The notes: generated by a model not told the origin, from the sequence alone. A stretch of DNA of 37,517 nucleotides from Bacteroidaceae bacterium (GCA_017616445.1 JAFZYE010000073.1:1-37517); one strand, 5' to 3'; counted from the stretch's first letter, positions 1 to 8,428 are shown. Translations and numbers: made by a program.

Positions 1-1145
1 AGGGGTGCATAGCGCAGGATGTTACGGACACCTGATCCTAAGTCCTCGACCCAATGCAGTTCATGGAACACTCTCGCCAGCAGCGGATTCTTCGTATAGT
101 TACTCAGCTGATGGATGGTCAGTTCACCCTCTGGAATCTCTGGCAGGAGACGAGTGGAATTCTTGGTCAGCACTCGGTCTTTGAACACGTGGAAGAAGCA
201 GGCGTAGCCGCTGCTGAAATCGGTGTGCACGCACATATTACCCACAATCTCACGCATCAAATTCCATCGCAGGTCTTCCCTCTGACCAGTTTCTGGCGAC
301 AGGTAGAACTTGTCTGGCATGTAGCGGGCGACAAACTCTGCCAGCTGATCATACACACGAATCAGGTTCTGCCGTATTGTTCGACGGTCGTCATAGCGGT
401 TGGGGAATTTATTCATGTCCTCATAGTCGGCATGAGTACACATGTGGAAAAGAGCCTCAAACCTGTATCGTGGCATCAGTTCTGCAAGGGCATCATCTGT
501 TCCGAAAAGTATCAACGCAGCATATTTAATCTTCAGTTTGTCACCATCATGTACTGCCAAATGAGTGGCTATCAGTATTTCCTCGTCAGAGAGTTGCAGC
601 CATGCATGTGAGGGTTGCCGAGATTGAATAATATTGCGACAATACTGGAATGTTTTGGGGTCGAGACCTTCCATTGTAAGGCCCTCTACAAATCTCTCCT
701 CAAAGAGGTGGGGATTCTTCCTTTCGAAGATTGATAACAACAGTTCTGGCTGGTCGGTCACGTCGATGTCGGCATCGTCGTTACGGTCCCAATAGCGACC
801 TTTGAAGCGATAGACATACTGCCCGCTGGGGATGTCTATTAGCATCACCTCCTTACCCTCCACATCCATGATGCGAGGCGTGAAATAAGGACAGGGCAGG
901 AACAGTTCAGGATTGTTGATAGAGTTGACGATGTCAGTTCTCAGCTGTTCCACCTTGTCGGGATTCACGCCGATGATAGTGCCGTCGTTCTGCACACCCA
1001 CGAGAATCTGCCCGCCGCTGTGGTTGAGGAACGAACACACAGACTCGTAGAGGGATTCCGATATCTCCTCCGTGCAGGTCTTGTACTCTATCCTAGTATC
1101 CTCGCCCTTGCGTGTCAATGCTATAAATTTATCTGTTGCTGTCAT
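1..1145 (-). CDS. AlbA_2 / RecG-like ATP-binding regulator, C-terminus cut by window edge
   Basis: An open frame runs from ATG at 1145 to the window edge without a stop (381 codons visible). The N-terminus reads MTATDKFIALTRKGEDTRIE followed by YKTC, and GGQILVGVQNDG lies near residues 40-51, the pattern of Schlafen/AlbA_2 DNA-binding domains. The last visible part reads NPLLARVFHELHWVEDLGSG then VRNILRY, matching the HATPase_c_4 end of 'putative transcriptional regulator/RecG-like' proteins of Bacteroidetes. A DNA- or RNA-binding regulatory role is inferred from the family; the target is unknown. The start was chosen because the AlbA_2 domain begins within 15 residues and no in-frame upstream ATG extends it. 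The C-terminal winged-helix part, if present, lies outside the window. Confidence 0.85.
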   Translation of the reverse strand, partial: MTATDKFIALTRKGEDTRIEYKTCTEEISESLYESVCSFLNHSGGQILVGVQNDGTIIGVNPDKVEQLRTDIVNSINNPELFLPCPYFTPRIMDVEGKEVMLIDIPSGQYVYRFKGRYWDRNDDADIDVTDQPELLLSIFERKNPHLFEERFVEGLTMEGLDPKTFQYCRNIIQSRQPSHAWLQLSDEEILIATHLAVHDGDKLKIKYAALILFGTDDALAELMPRYRFEALFHMCTHADYEDMNKFPNRYDDRRTIRQNLIRVYDQLAEFVARYMPDKFYLSPETGQREDLRWNLMREIVGNMCVHTDFSSGYACFFHVFKDRVLTKNSTRLLPEIPEGELTIHQLSNYTKNPLLARVFHELHWVEDLGSGVRNILRYAP

Positions 1146-1195
1146 TTATTATTTTCGTTTAACTTCTTCCTTACTTCTTTCTATCTTCCTTCTTC

Positions 1196-1262
1196 CATCT
1201 CCGCGCTCGGCTTTGCCGCTTGGCTTGTCCAAGAGCCATCTTCGAACCATCTCCGAAGGGAT
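1196..1262. repeat. Cluster of three mini-hairpins in the AlbA_2 gene leader
   Basis: Three short hairpins follow one another: CGGC-TTT-GCCG (1208-1218), CTTGG-CTTGT-CCAAG (1219-1233) and CTTCG...CGAAG (1240-1258). They lie about 50 bp upstream of the AlbA_2 start, so they would be in its 5' leader if transcription begins further up. The function is unknown. Similar mini-hairpin clusters occur at 4678-4933, 16159-16278 and 20105-20198. Confidence 0.5.
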
Positions 1263-1275
1263 AAGCCGACTTTTG

Positions 1276-1306
1276 GTTTCAAGATTCATGTTTCAAGTTT
1301 CAGGGT
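1276..1306. repeat. Degenerate 7-bp repeat array
   Basis: On the minus strand this reads as consecutive heptads CCTGAAA, CTTGAAA, CATGAAT, CTTGAAA. Each carries TGA. It lies between the decayed Bro-N gene and the AlbA_2 gene and belongs to the window-wide heptad family. Confidence 0.6.
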
Positions 1307-1347
1307 TCATGATCCGTATTTGGCCTACGCTACGATTTGCAGTTTTT

Positions 1348-1811
1348 TCATTCCTCAGTATCATTATTGTCTTCTTTTGAGCTTTCTATGCTCTTAATAT
1401 AGTCTGAAGCTCGCTCTGGAGATACTACAGAATGGCCCAAGCGGCGCTCCATCGTTTGGCGTGCCTCACGAGCTACATTACCACCTTCTTTAGCGATTCG
1501 TTTGTTTTCTGCCATTGTCTGCGGGTTTGACTGACGGGAATATTACCCTTTAAATCAGCAGCATTTGTCTTGCGTGGTTTACCATCAGGAGCAAGCATTT
1601 CAACAGGGGTACAAATTGTACCCCACTTGGAATTCAACTCGGGGTCACGTGCACGCATACGCTTTACGTATTGCTTGACATCGGTGCTATCTGTTAATAC
1701 TTCTACGATGTCGGCAATAGAGAAATAATACTTTTCCTGTTCAGCATCCCATGCAATGCGAACCTTCTTGCCCTCAAAAAGCTGTATGGCGAAATGATTG
1801 TTATCTTTCAT
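1348..1811 (-). pseudogene. Decayed Bro-N / DinD-like (phage antirepressor-type) gene with internal deletion
   Basis: The first part translates as MKDNNHFAIQLFEGKKVRIA and continues to KTNAADLKG, typical of the N-terminal Bro-N domain of DinD-like/antirepressor proteins in Bacteroidetes. After this the frame is lost. A second segment in another frame reads KRIAKEGGNVAREARQTMER and ends at TGA 1348-1350 in the family's C-terminal pattern (GHSVVSPERASDYIK). Intact relatives are roughly 280 residues as I know the family, so about 130-150 central codons are missing and the junction near 1505-1540 is frameshifted. The N-terminal frame can be read upstream to 1847, but the family start is at 1811, where ATG overlaps the stop of the preceding small frame (ATGA). 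Unlikely to make a functional protein. Confidence 0.75.
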
Positions 1812-1945
1812 TTTTCTGTGTATTCCTGATTTATCACTTTGTTGCACTCATCAACGAGGTCGTCGATGGTGTATTCCCTGTATCTGTTCCTGAAGCACTT
1901 GTTCAGAACCTGATACCGTAACAATACTTGTTTATCTACTGGCAT
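1808..1945 (-). pseudogene. N-terminal remnant of a WYL-domain transcriptional regulator
   Basis: A 45-codon frame begins MPVDKQVLLRYQVLNKCFRN and continues RYREYTIDDLVDECNKV before stopping at TGA 1808-1810. This is the characteristic N-terminus of Bacteroidetes WYL/YafY-type regulators, which normally continue with a helix-turn-helix and a WYL domain for about 300 residues. Here only the start remains. Its stop overlaps the Bro-N remnant start by ATGA. It is most simply a truncated gene; a short translated leader peptide is an alternative that I cannot exclude. Confidence 0.6.
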
Positions 1946-2148
1946 CTTTATTATATCTTCATTTTCCAAACAGAACGTGGCAAACGATTGGGAGGCTCAA
2001 AGCCTACAGAGGACAGAACGCAATCGCTAAACCACGCCCATGATTTTTGAACAAGTAACTATCCGATGTAATCAAGGGAAGGATCATCCCTCAATCTCGT
2101 TTTAGCTATTGGTTCAGTTGCGGACGAAACTATTCGTCTGCAAATATA
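1946..2148 (-). promoter_or_regulatory. Promoter -7 box and ~190-nt structured leader for the decayed WYL/Bro-N locus
   Basis: On the minus strand TATATTTG (2141-2148) matches the Bacteroidetes -7 box TAnnTTTG, though I see no clear -33 TTTG. The predicted transcript starts with a hairpin GACGAA...TTCGTC (2123-2138), then a weaker AGGGA/TCCCT hairpin (about 2082-2096), and reaches the MPVDK start at 1945 after about 190 nt. The leader includes a frame reading SWAWFSDCVLSSVGFEPPNR with no start codon. The promoter assignment is moderate; the leader's function is unknown. Confidence 0.4.
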
Positions 2149-2273
2149 CATTTTTTTCTTTGAAAAAGAATAATTGAAGTGAATAAATTATCGAAAAAGA
2201 GAAAATGACGGCTCTTTTTCCCTTTTTCGTCTTCCAAAATCGCACCTTTGCGTTACAACTTACACTATATTTG

Positions 2274-2360
2274 ACTTTAGACGCTAGAAGTTAAGAGTTA
2301 AGAATTAAGAGTTAAGAGTTAAGAAAAAAGACTTTAGACGCTAGACGTTAGACTTTAGAG
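2274..2360. repeat. Tandem 7-bp repeat array (ACTTTAG / GAGTTAA types)
   Basis: Successive heptads are ACTTTAG, ACGCTAG, AAGTTAA, GAGTTAA, GAATTAA, GAGTTAA, GAGTTAA, then a one-base slip and ACTTTAG, ACGCTAG, ACGTTAG, ACTTTAG. Every unit holds TAG or TAA. No gene overlaps it. Confidence 0.85.
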
Positions 2361-2462
2361 AACGCCAGCTTTTGAATATATTGTTTTTTCTCCGTAGCAC
2401 TTTTTTATCTTTCATACTAAACACTGTTTTTATTGATGCGGCAAAAAAATTATGGAAAAACA

Positions 2463-2494
2463 TTTGGTCAGTTCATTTATTATACATACCTTTG
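2463..2494 (+). promoter_or_regulatory. Bacteroidetes-type promoter (TTTG - 20 bp - TAnnTTTG)
   Basis: TTTG at 2463-2466 and TACCTTTG at 2487-2494 are 20 bp apart, which fits the Bacteroides -33/-7 consensus. The next convincing gene, the AAA ATPase, begins 376 bp downstream, so the promoter implies either a long 5' leader or a separate small RNA. Confidence 0.7.
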
Positions 2495-2499
2495 CAGCC

Positions 2500-2806
2500 G
2501 CAAATCAAAAATCTATCACAAAAACAAACTAATTGTAGCAAAAGAGAATGAACAAAAGACATGGGAAAACAGTCAGATGCCGAGCGGTTCTAAGACGAAG
2601 TTAATACTTAGTCTATGAATCGACGGATGATTTGTGTTATGTCGTTTGTTGCGATCTTTGAGGTTATACCTCAAGAATCTTTGGTGCTCTTTGACTTATT
2701 GCTACAATTTAATTAGGTTGTGTGATAGAGAAATCCCTTAGGATGACTCTTTAGTTAATGTAGGCTGGTGCATGTGCGCTTGCCGATGCTCTTGTGTGCC
2801 CTACTC
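2500..2806 (+). other. Transcribed-looking non-coding stretch: candidate small RNA or long 5' leader
   Basis: No family-like protein is visible here. The stretch holds a perfect 7-bp stem TTGAGGT-TAT-ACCTCAA (2658-2674) and a basic 18-codon frame starting MNKRHGKTVRCRAVLRRS near 2548. It sits directly behind a consensus promoter and ends where the heptad array before the AAA ATPase begins. I do not recognise 6S, RNase P, tmRNA or SRP RNA signatures. Confidence 0.35.
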
Positions 2807-2810
2807 GTTA

Positions 2811-2866
2811 GTTAGGAGTTAGGAGTTAAGAGTTAGGAGTTAGAAGTTAGAAGTTAGAAGTTAAGA
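2811..2866. repeat. Eight exact-register 7-bp repeats abutting the AAA ATPase start
   Basis: The units are GTTAGGA, GTTAGGA, GTTAAGA, GTTAGGA, GTTAGAA (three times) and GTTAAGA, 56 bp in all with no register slip. Four bases follow and then the ATG at 2871. Each unit has a TAG or TAA. Confidence 0.95.
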
Positions 2867-2870
2867 AATT

Positions 2871-4559
2871 ATGAGAAATATAAGTAAACTGAAAAGATTG
2901 ATATCGGGGTTTAAACGGCAGAACAGGTTGACGATTCAGAGCCACCTCGACACAATGGCAGAAGACCCTGCTGTTTATTCTGAACATCTGAAGGGCATCG
3001 GTCCCTATCTGAAAGATAACGACATCTACCTCTACATAGACCACATGTGCATGGTAGTGGTCTGTCTGGATAAGTATGAGAATAAGGATGAACTGGCCGA
3101 TGAGGATTCGTACAACGGTGAGAATCCGCTGTATTTTACAGCATCCAGCTACCGCATCAGCCCTGTATGGCAACTCTCCGAGACAATGAAGCTGATAGAG
3201 CAAAAGTTGAAGGAGGCTGCGATAAGCCTAAAGATGCAAGGCGTGCTGCTATCTGGCAGTATCTTTTCCAATGCAGAGGATATGGAAAGGATATGGAAGG
3301 AGAAGAATGTCACGGTGATAGACCATCTGGATGGTCTGGCTGATTGGACCATTGGGGTGAATAATGATGATGAACTTATGAAAGGGGCAATGGTCATGGA
3401 GGCCATCAAAGACATGCTGACACCACCGTCAACAGTCAATGAAGAGGAAGACAGCAGTTCGGATGACTTAGCCGAGGATTTTGAACGATTGCTGAATGAC
3501 TTTATCAACAACGAGATGGATCATGGTGAAGAAGACACAGAAGACGAAGAAGACCAAGAAGACCAAGAAGACACAGAAGACGAAGAAGACGAAGAAGCGT
3601 ATGATTTTCTCTCAGGAGAAGATGATGACCCGTTGTCTGATATCCGTTATCCAACTGGGATTATTGAGCAGAACCACAACATCAGTGTCAGGGTTGACAT
3701 ACTGCGCCCCATTGCAAATCCTCGTGAGGAGCTGGACAAACTGGTGGGATGTGACGACATCAAACGACGCATGGATGAGTTGGTGGCGCTCACCCGTTAC
3801 AACAAGATGATGCATGAACTGTTTCCTGACAGCAAACAGCATGAGGTGTCGCTCCACAGCGTATTCCTTGGTCACCCTGGAACTGGAAAGACGACGGTTT
3901 GCAAAATTTTCGGTTCTCTCTTGCGTCAGGCAGGAGCACTATCTAAAGGACATGTGGTGGTCTGCGACCGCGGGTCTTTCATCGGAACCCTCTGGGGTGA
4001 TGAAGAACGAGCCATGAAACAAGTGCTGGACATGGCTCAAGGTGGCGTGCTGATGATAGACGAGGCTTATCTGCTGAACGGCAAACACGAAAACGACCCT
4101 GGGAAGCTGGTCATACAGCTGATGATGAACATATTGGCTGATGAGACCCAGCGTGACATCGCCATCGTGCTGTGTGGCTACAAAGAGCCGATGATGAAAC
4201 TGCTTGACATGAACCCTGGCCTGCAGTCGCGCTTTCCAAACAAGTTCGAGTTCAAGGACTTCACCGTTGATGAATTGCTGGAGATTACCCTTCACCGAAT
4301 CAAGGACTATGACTATCAGTTTACGAACCCTGCATGGGAAAAATATCGCGGAATGCTCGCACAGGCTTATATGGTACGCGACCCAGAGACATGGGGAAAC
4401 GCACGCTTTGTAGCCAACCAGCTGGAGCGAATCTATATCCAACATGCATCACGTTGCGTAAATCAGCATCCACAGGATAAGCATGAGCTGCTCACGTTGA
4501 TTCCTGAGGACATCTTACCATTCGACATTCCACGTCGAAAAGCCAGAATCGGCTTTTAG
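2871..4559 (+). CDS. CbxX/CfxQ-type AAA+ ATPase with acidic linker
   Basis: A 562-residue protein. The C-terminal half is an AAA+ module of the CbxX/CfxQ/SpoVK/EccA group: Walker A GHPGTGKT at about residues 334-341, Walker B VLMIDE at 393-398, and GLQSRFPNKFEF with the probable arginine finger. The N-terminal ~200 residues form a domain I cannot name, with VLLSGSIFSNAEDMERIWKE as its most distinctive stretch. Between the two, residues ~215-245 are almost all Glu/Asp, encoded by a GAAGAC-rich microsatellite (3526-3597). Proteins of this family remodel or assemble other proteins with ATP; the client here is unknown. No secretion-system partner is adjacent. The start follows a heptad array by 4 bp and there is no better ATG. 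Cytoplasmic, with no signal peptide. Confidence 0.85.
   Translation: MRNISKLKRLISGFKRQNRLTIQSHLDTMAEDPAVYSEHLKGIGPYLKDNDIYLYIDHMCMVVVCLDKYENKDELADEDSYNGENPLYFTASSYRISPVWQLSETMKLIEQKLKEAAISLKMQGVLLSGSIFSNAEDMERIWKEKNVTVIDHLDGLADWTIGVNNDDELMKGAMVMEAIKDMLTPPSTVNEEEDSSSDDLAEDFERLLNDFINNEMDHGEEDTEDEEDQEDQEDTEDEEDEEAYDFLSGEDDDPLSDIRYPTGIIEQNHNISVRVDILRPIANPREELDKLVGCDDIKRRMDELVALTRYNKMMHELFPDSKQHEVSLHSVFLGHPGTGKTTVCKIFGSLLRQAGALSKGHVVVCDRGSFIGTLWGDEERAMKQVLDMAQGGVLMIDEAYLLNGKHENDPGKLVIQLMMNILADETQRDIAIVLCGYKEPMMKLLDMNPGLQSRFPNKFEFKDFTVDELLEITLHRIKDYDYQFTNPAWEKYRGMLAQAYMVRDPETWGNARFVANQLERIYIQHASRCVNQHPQDKHELLTLIPEDILPFDIPRRKARIGF
3526..3597 (+). repeat. In-frame GAAGAC/GAAGAA-rich microsatellite in the AAA ATPase gene
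   Basis: Near-repeats of GAAGAC, GAAGAA, CAAGAC and CACAGAAGAC encode a run of Glu/Asp with occasional Gln and Thr. Units are multiples of 3, so copy changes would keep the frame and only alter linker length. Confidence 0.7.
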
Positions 4560-5155
4560 TAAGGTGTGATAAAGATTGGCACAGTGAGGTGTGCTTTATT
4601 AATTATAACAAAAACAGGGAAAACAGCTTAGTCAAGGCTGTAGCTCTACGAGCTTTTGCATTTGAGGTCGCAATCCTGAGCTTATGAGCAAGCTCCTATC
4701 TCAGCCTTCCATCCTCATCTGCATCCCAAAGGGATACACCCTTGGCTAAGTAAAAAACAGTCGCTTTCGCTCAAAAACACCATGCGGCACGTTAACATTA
4801 ACAATTGTTTTTCTTGTTTTTTACTTTTGAATTGTTCATAAGCCTTAGGCTTGTTAGATGGGTTATCAGAACTATCGGGGAACTCGTTCACCAGTAGGAA
4901 TGATAAGACAGATAACAGAAGTGCAAAGCACTTGAACAATGAAAAAGCTGTTTTGAAATGTTTTTGTTTAAAATCTGTGCTATCTGTGCAACAAATTATT
5001 AAACTACTAAACTATTAACCTACTAACCTGACTATAAACCTTGAACCTTGAACTCTTGAACTATAATTATTTTGCATAATGCATACTTATTGCGCTTTTT
5101 TCTGTGTTTTTTCGATTCTCTATACATGAAACGCTATACTTTAAAATTTTTTTTG
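4560..5155. other. Intergenic region with nested inverted repeats (MITE-like?)
   Basis: There is no convincing gene. A 10-bp inverted repeat, AAAACAGCTT (4620-4629) and AAGCTGTTTT (4945-4954), bounds 335 bp. Inside are GAGCTT-ATGAGC-AAGCTC (4678-4695), ATCCC-AAA-GGGAT (4723-4735), AAGCCT-T-AGGCTT (4840-4852), AAGTGC-AAA-GCACTT (4919-4933) and a long-range pair ATTGTTCA (4831-4838) with TGAACAAT (4933-4940). A minus frame 4715-4939 lies inside but looks spurious. From 4995 to about 5062 follow 7/8-bp repeats of CTACTAAC and CCTTGAA types. Confidence 0.5.
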
Positions 5156-5163
5156 TATTTTTG
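5156..5163 (+). promoter_or_regulatory. -7 box upstream of the secreted HEIGH protein
   Basis: TATTTTTG matches TAnnTTTG and lies 29 bp upstream of the chosen ATG at 5192. No clean TTTG is present about 20 bp upstream. Its position argues against the earlier in-frame ATG codons, which would precede the transcript start. Confidence 0.5.
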
Positions 5164-5191
5164 CAGCGAATATAAAACTACAGACAGATCT

Positions 5192-8100
5192 ATGATGACA
5201 ACCAAATCCTTTTGCCTGGCCTGCTTACTGGCCATTGTTACCGCAATACCATCGACAGCACAGTCGGATGTGACAAAGTATTACTTGAAGAACTATGGCT
5301 TTGACACAGGGTTCGACTACCCTGCAACCAGTACAGCCAAGGTGACTCAGGAGATCAAAGAGATAGATGGTTGGACTCCCGTGCTGAGTGCCGACTACAC
5401 CATTACAGGTGTCTATGAGTTTGGCTTCAAGGGGACGTTCAACGGTGCCATCGTACCTGCCACAGGCTACGATGGTGAGGCTGGCGGTGCCCTTGCCCTC
5501 TCAACAGGCTGGGAGCAGACCTTCTGTTATCAGCAGTCCGTCACCCTACCCGCTGGCACCTACACCATCAACGTGCCGACATACAACGGAAAGACGGCCA
5601 CAGGCGGTCTGTCGCAGCTGTCGTGGATTCCCAACAGCGGTACGGCTGTCAGTTCCTCACGGACGAGTTACAAAGGCAAGGCATGGACACTTGACCAGAT
5701 AACATTCACGCTTACCAAATCAACCTCCGGCAAGATACAGATAGGTTACAAGGCCGCAGCTGGAGGAAGTGCCAACTCAGCTTGTCTGCTTATCGACTAT
5801 GTGCAGATTCTGGGTCAGGACATGACTGTCAGCAAGACCAAACTGCACACAACCCTGAGCTCAGCCAACAGTCTTTATGGCAACGGGTCTGGTATCGGTG
5901 CAGACGAACTGAAAGCTGTCATCGATGCCGCCCAAGCAGTCTATGACAAAGCTGAGGCAACGATGCCAGAAGTGCTGGAAGCGACCTACAACCTGACTGA
6001 GACGATGGAGGCCTATCGACTGAAAAACGCCTCAGAACAGAATCCTCTCGACCGCACCAGTCTGATACAGAATCCTTCGTTTGAGACTGACGGCACGACG
6101 GGATGGACAGTACGCAACATGAGCACGCAGAACAACTCAGTGTTCAGCAGGAAGAAAGGCACATACTATTTGGAGTCGTGGGTGAGCATCGGTCAGAAGA
6201 TAGGCGATGCATCTGTCATGCAGACGCTGAAAAGACTGCCTCAAGGTCGCTACCGTCTGAAAGCATCGGCTCTGCACATCCAGCAGAGTGGCAATAACAG
6301 CACCACGAACAAAGGGGCGGCACAGACAGGAGTATGCCTCGTGGCTGGTACGACCAAGGCCGAGGTGACATCGATGAAGGAATACACGCTGTCCTTTGCC
6401 ATTCTCGACGAGAAAAGCGACATAGAGATAGGCCTGAAGGCAGAGAACGCTACGGGCAACTATCTGTGCGTGGACAACTTCATCCTGCAATACTTGGGTG
6501 AGGTGACGCAGAACGACTATGCCCTCGAACTACAGAAAATTGTTGACATAGGTCAGGAGATACTGGCCAAGGGTATACAGCAGGATGTAGCCGCTACGCT
6601 TACCGCAGCCATCGACAAAGCCACTACGGCACTACAAGGTACAGGCAAGGATGACGAGGGCAACACGACCTACGACTTGGAAGCCCTACAGTCAGCACAA
6701 ACGACGCTGCTTGATGCCATCAGTCAGGGTGAAGCCTCGCTGGCCCTCTACACTACCCTACAGAAACGCATCGACTACGCCCTGAAGGTTGTGGGATGGT
6801 GGGAAGGCGTGGAGCGCAAGGCATCAACACTCGCCACACTTCAGACGGCTATAGAGACGGCACGTCAGCAAATGGTGGACTATACACTGACCAAAGCACA
6901 ACTCACAACAGCCACCAACACGCTGAACACACGCATCGCAACTGTTGACAAGAAGATTTATTGCAGCACCAATGCATGCGGCACAGATGCTCAACTGAAG
7001 AACAACACAAGCCAATGGAGTTACGAGCGGTCACTGCAATCGAAGCATTGGATTCTGTTCTGGGAGGCAGGCTACGGAACACAGATACCGCCTGCCGTGG
7101 AGACCATCCTCGACAATGCAGACAAGATATTCGAGTTCTATGCCGACAGTCTGAAATTCATCACCACCAACCAAGGCAAGTCGAAGACCGACACCTATAA
7201 GATGATTATCCGCCTGCGCTATACCGACGAATGGGAAGCCAGCGGAAGCGGCATAGACGACAAGATAGGACTGCTCACACTCTCACGCTGGGCCTATACC
7301 TCACGCGACGGACAGACCGTGGCTCACGAGATTGGCCATTGTTTCCAGTATCAGACCCACTGCGACAACAACGACCAGAACGGATGGATGTACAACTGGG
7401 GCACATCGACACTCAACGTCTTTTGGGAGATGTGCGCACAATGGCAGGCATATAAGTTCTACCCCCAGATGCAGTTCAACAACGAGTGGTTTACAAATAC
7501 CATCAACGGCCTGCACCGCCATCCTTTGTGTGTAGACTTGCGCTACAACAACTACTTCATCCAAGACTACTTCTGCCACAAGCACGGCATGGACATCATC
7601 GCCCAGATGTGGAACAAATGCAAGAGTCCGGACGACCCGCTACAGACCTATATGAAGCTCACCATGAGCGGTACGACGGCTGAGAAACTCGACCAGCTGA
7701 ACAACGAGATGTGGGAGTATGGTGCACGCATGACCACCTTCGACCTCGACCCTATCAGAGACCGTGGAAAGAGTAGCATTGGCAAACGCTCGCAGACAGC
7801 GCTCACCAGCGACAGCGAGGGATTCTTCTCCCCTACTGCTGCCAACTGCATCGAGAACTTCGGACATAATGCCATTCGCCTCAACGTCCCCTCTGGCGGC
7901 AAGACCGTCTATGTAGAGCTGGTGGGCGAAGCAGGTAAGAGCGGCTACACCACCTACAACAAGACAAAGGCCGGATGGAAGTTTGGCTTCGTAGCCCTGC
8001 AGAAAGACGGAACCCGCATCTATGGCGACATCGCTACAGCCACCTATAACGAACCAGAACAGCTGCTGTCCTTCGAATGTCCTGCCAACTGCTCATACCT

Positions 8101-8428
8101 CTGGCTCGTAGTGAGCGGTGCTCCAACATCATACTGGACACGCAACTGGCTCAGCTGGGAGAGCGAGAGTACAGCCGAACAATGGCCATACAAGGTGAAG
8201 TTCTACCAGACAAACGTCTATGGCAAGTCAAACAACAACGAACTGCCATCAAGTATAAACGACATCATTGCTTTCAACGACGACAACCAAGCTCCAACGA
8301 ACAATAACGTCTATTCACTTGACGGACATCTTGTTCGACGCGGAACCACGTCAATCGATGGCCTACCCAAAGGAGTTTATATTGTTGGAGGAAAGAAAGT
8401 GATGGTGGTTGGAGACGTTAGACCTTAG
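5192..8428 (+). CDS. Large secreted HEIGH metallopeptidase-like protein with FIVAR-like helical repeats
   Basis: A 1078-residue protein starting MMTTKSFCLACLLAIVTAIP with a cleavable signal peptide (STAQS). Two jelly-roll/carbohydrate-binding-like modules appear early (LIDYVQILG and LIQNPSFETDGTTGW regions), then helical FIVAR-like segments. The core has VAHEIGHCFQYQ, with HEIGH at ~712-716, and FWEMCAQWQ with Glu at ~746, the arrangement of a gluzincin-type zinc site; this resembles the DUF6055 putative peptidase group, but I am not certain of the family. The C-terminus (VYSLDGHLVRRG, GLPKGVYIVGGKKVMV) resembles the C-terminal sorting-type domains common in Prevotella secreted proteins. The last residues DVRP and the stop are encoded by the heptad array that follows. 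The substrate is unknown; a surface or secreted role in glycoprotein or peptide breakdown is an inference. Confidence 0.75.
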   Translation: MMTTKSFCLACLLAIVTAIPSTAQSDVTKYYLKNYGFDTGFDYPATSTAKVTQEIKEIDGWTPVLSADYTITGVYEFGFKGTFNGAIVPATGYDGEAGGALALSTGWEQTFCYQQSVTLPAGTYTINVPTYNGKTATGGLSQLSWIPNSGTAVSSSRTSYKGKAWTLDQITFTLTKSTSGKIQIGYKAAAGGSANSACLLIDYVQILGQDMTVSKTKLHTTLSSANSLYGNGSGIGADELKAVIDAAQAVYDKAEATMPEVLEATYNLTETMEAYRLKNASEQNPLDRTSLIQNPSFETDGTTGWTVRNMSTQNNSVFSRKKGTYYLESWVSIGQKIGDASVMQTLKRLPQGRYRLKASALHIQQSGNNSTTNKGAAQTGVCLVAGTTKAEVTSMKEYTLSFAILDEKSDIEIGLKAENATGNYLCVDNFILQYLGEVTQNDYALELQKIVDIGQEILAKGIQQDVAATLTAAIDKATTALQGTGKDDEGNTTYDLEALQSAQTTLLDAISQGEASLALYTTLQKRIDYALKVVGWWEGVERKASTLATLQTAIETARQQMVDYTLTKAQLTTATNTLNTRIATVDKKIYCSTNACGTDAQLKNNTSQWSYERSLQSKHWILFWEAGYGTQIPPAVETILDNADKIFEFYADSLKFITTNQGKSKTDTYKMIIRLRYTDEWEASGSGIDDKIGLLTLSRWAYTSRDGQTVAHEIGHCFQYQTHCDNNDQNGWMYNWGTSTLNVFWEMCAQWQAYKFYPQMQFNNEWFTNTINGLHRHPLCVDLRYNNYFIQDYFCHKHGMDIIAQMWNKCKSPDDPLQTYMKLTMSGTTAEKLDQLNNEMWEYGARMTTFDLDPIRDRGKSSIGKRSQTALTSDSEGFFSPTAANCIENFGHNAIRLNVPSGGKTVYVELVGEAGKSGYTTYNKTKAGWKFGFVALQKDGTRIYGDIATATYNEPEQLLSFECPANCSYLWLVVSGAPTSYWTRNWLSWESESTAEQWPYKVKFYQTNVYGKSNNNELPSSINDIIAFNDDNQAPTNNNVYSLDGHLVRRGTTSIDGLPKGVYIVGGKKVMVVGDVRP

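Noticed and set aside
54-611. Plus-strand 185-codon frame at the left edge
   Set aside because: It is the shadow of the AlbA_2 gene on the other strand, which has clear family motifs.
2433-2618. 61-codon plus-strand frame
   Set aside because: The consensus promoter lies inside it downstream of its ATG, so the start would not be transcribed; the composition is not protein-like.
4715-4939. Minus-strand 74-codon frame with a signal-peptide-like start
   Set aside because: It overlaps a hairpin-rich intergenic element, has no promoter and shows no family-like pattern.
5072-5191. N-terminal extension of the HEIGH protein
   Set aside because: A -7 promoter box at 5156-5163 and a good signal peptide starting at 5192 argue for the later start.
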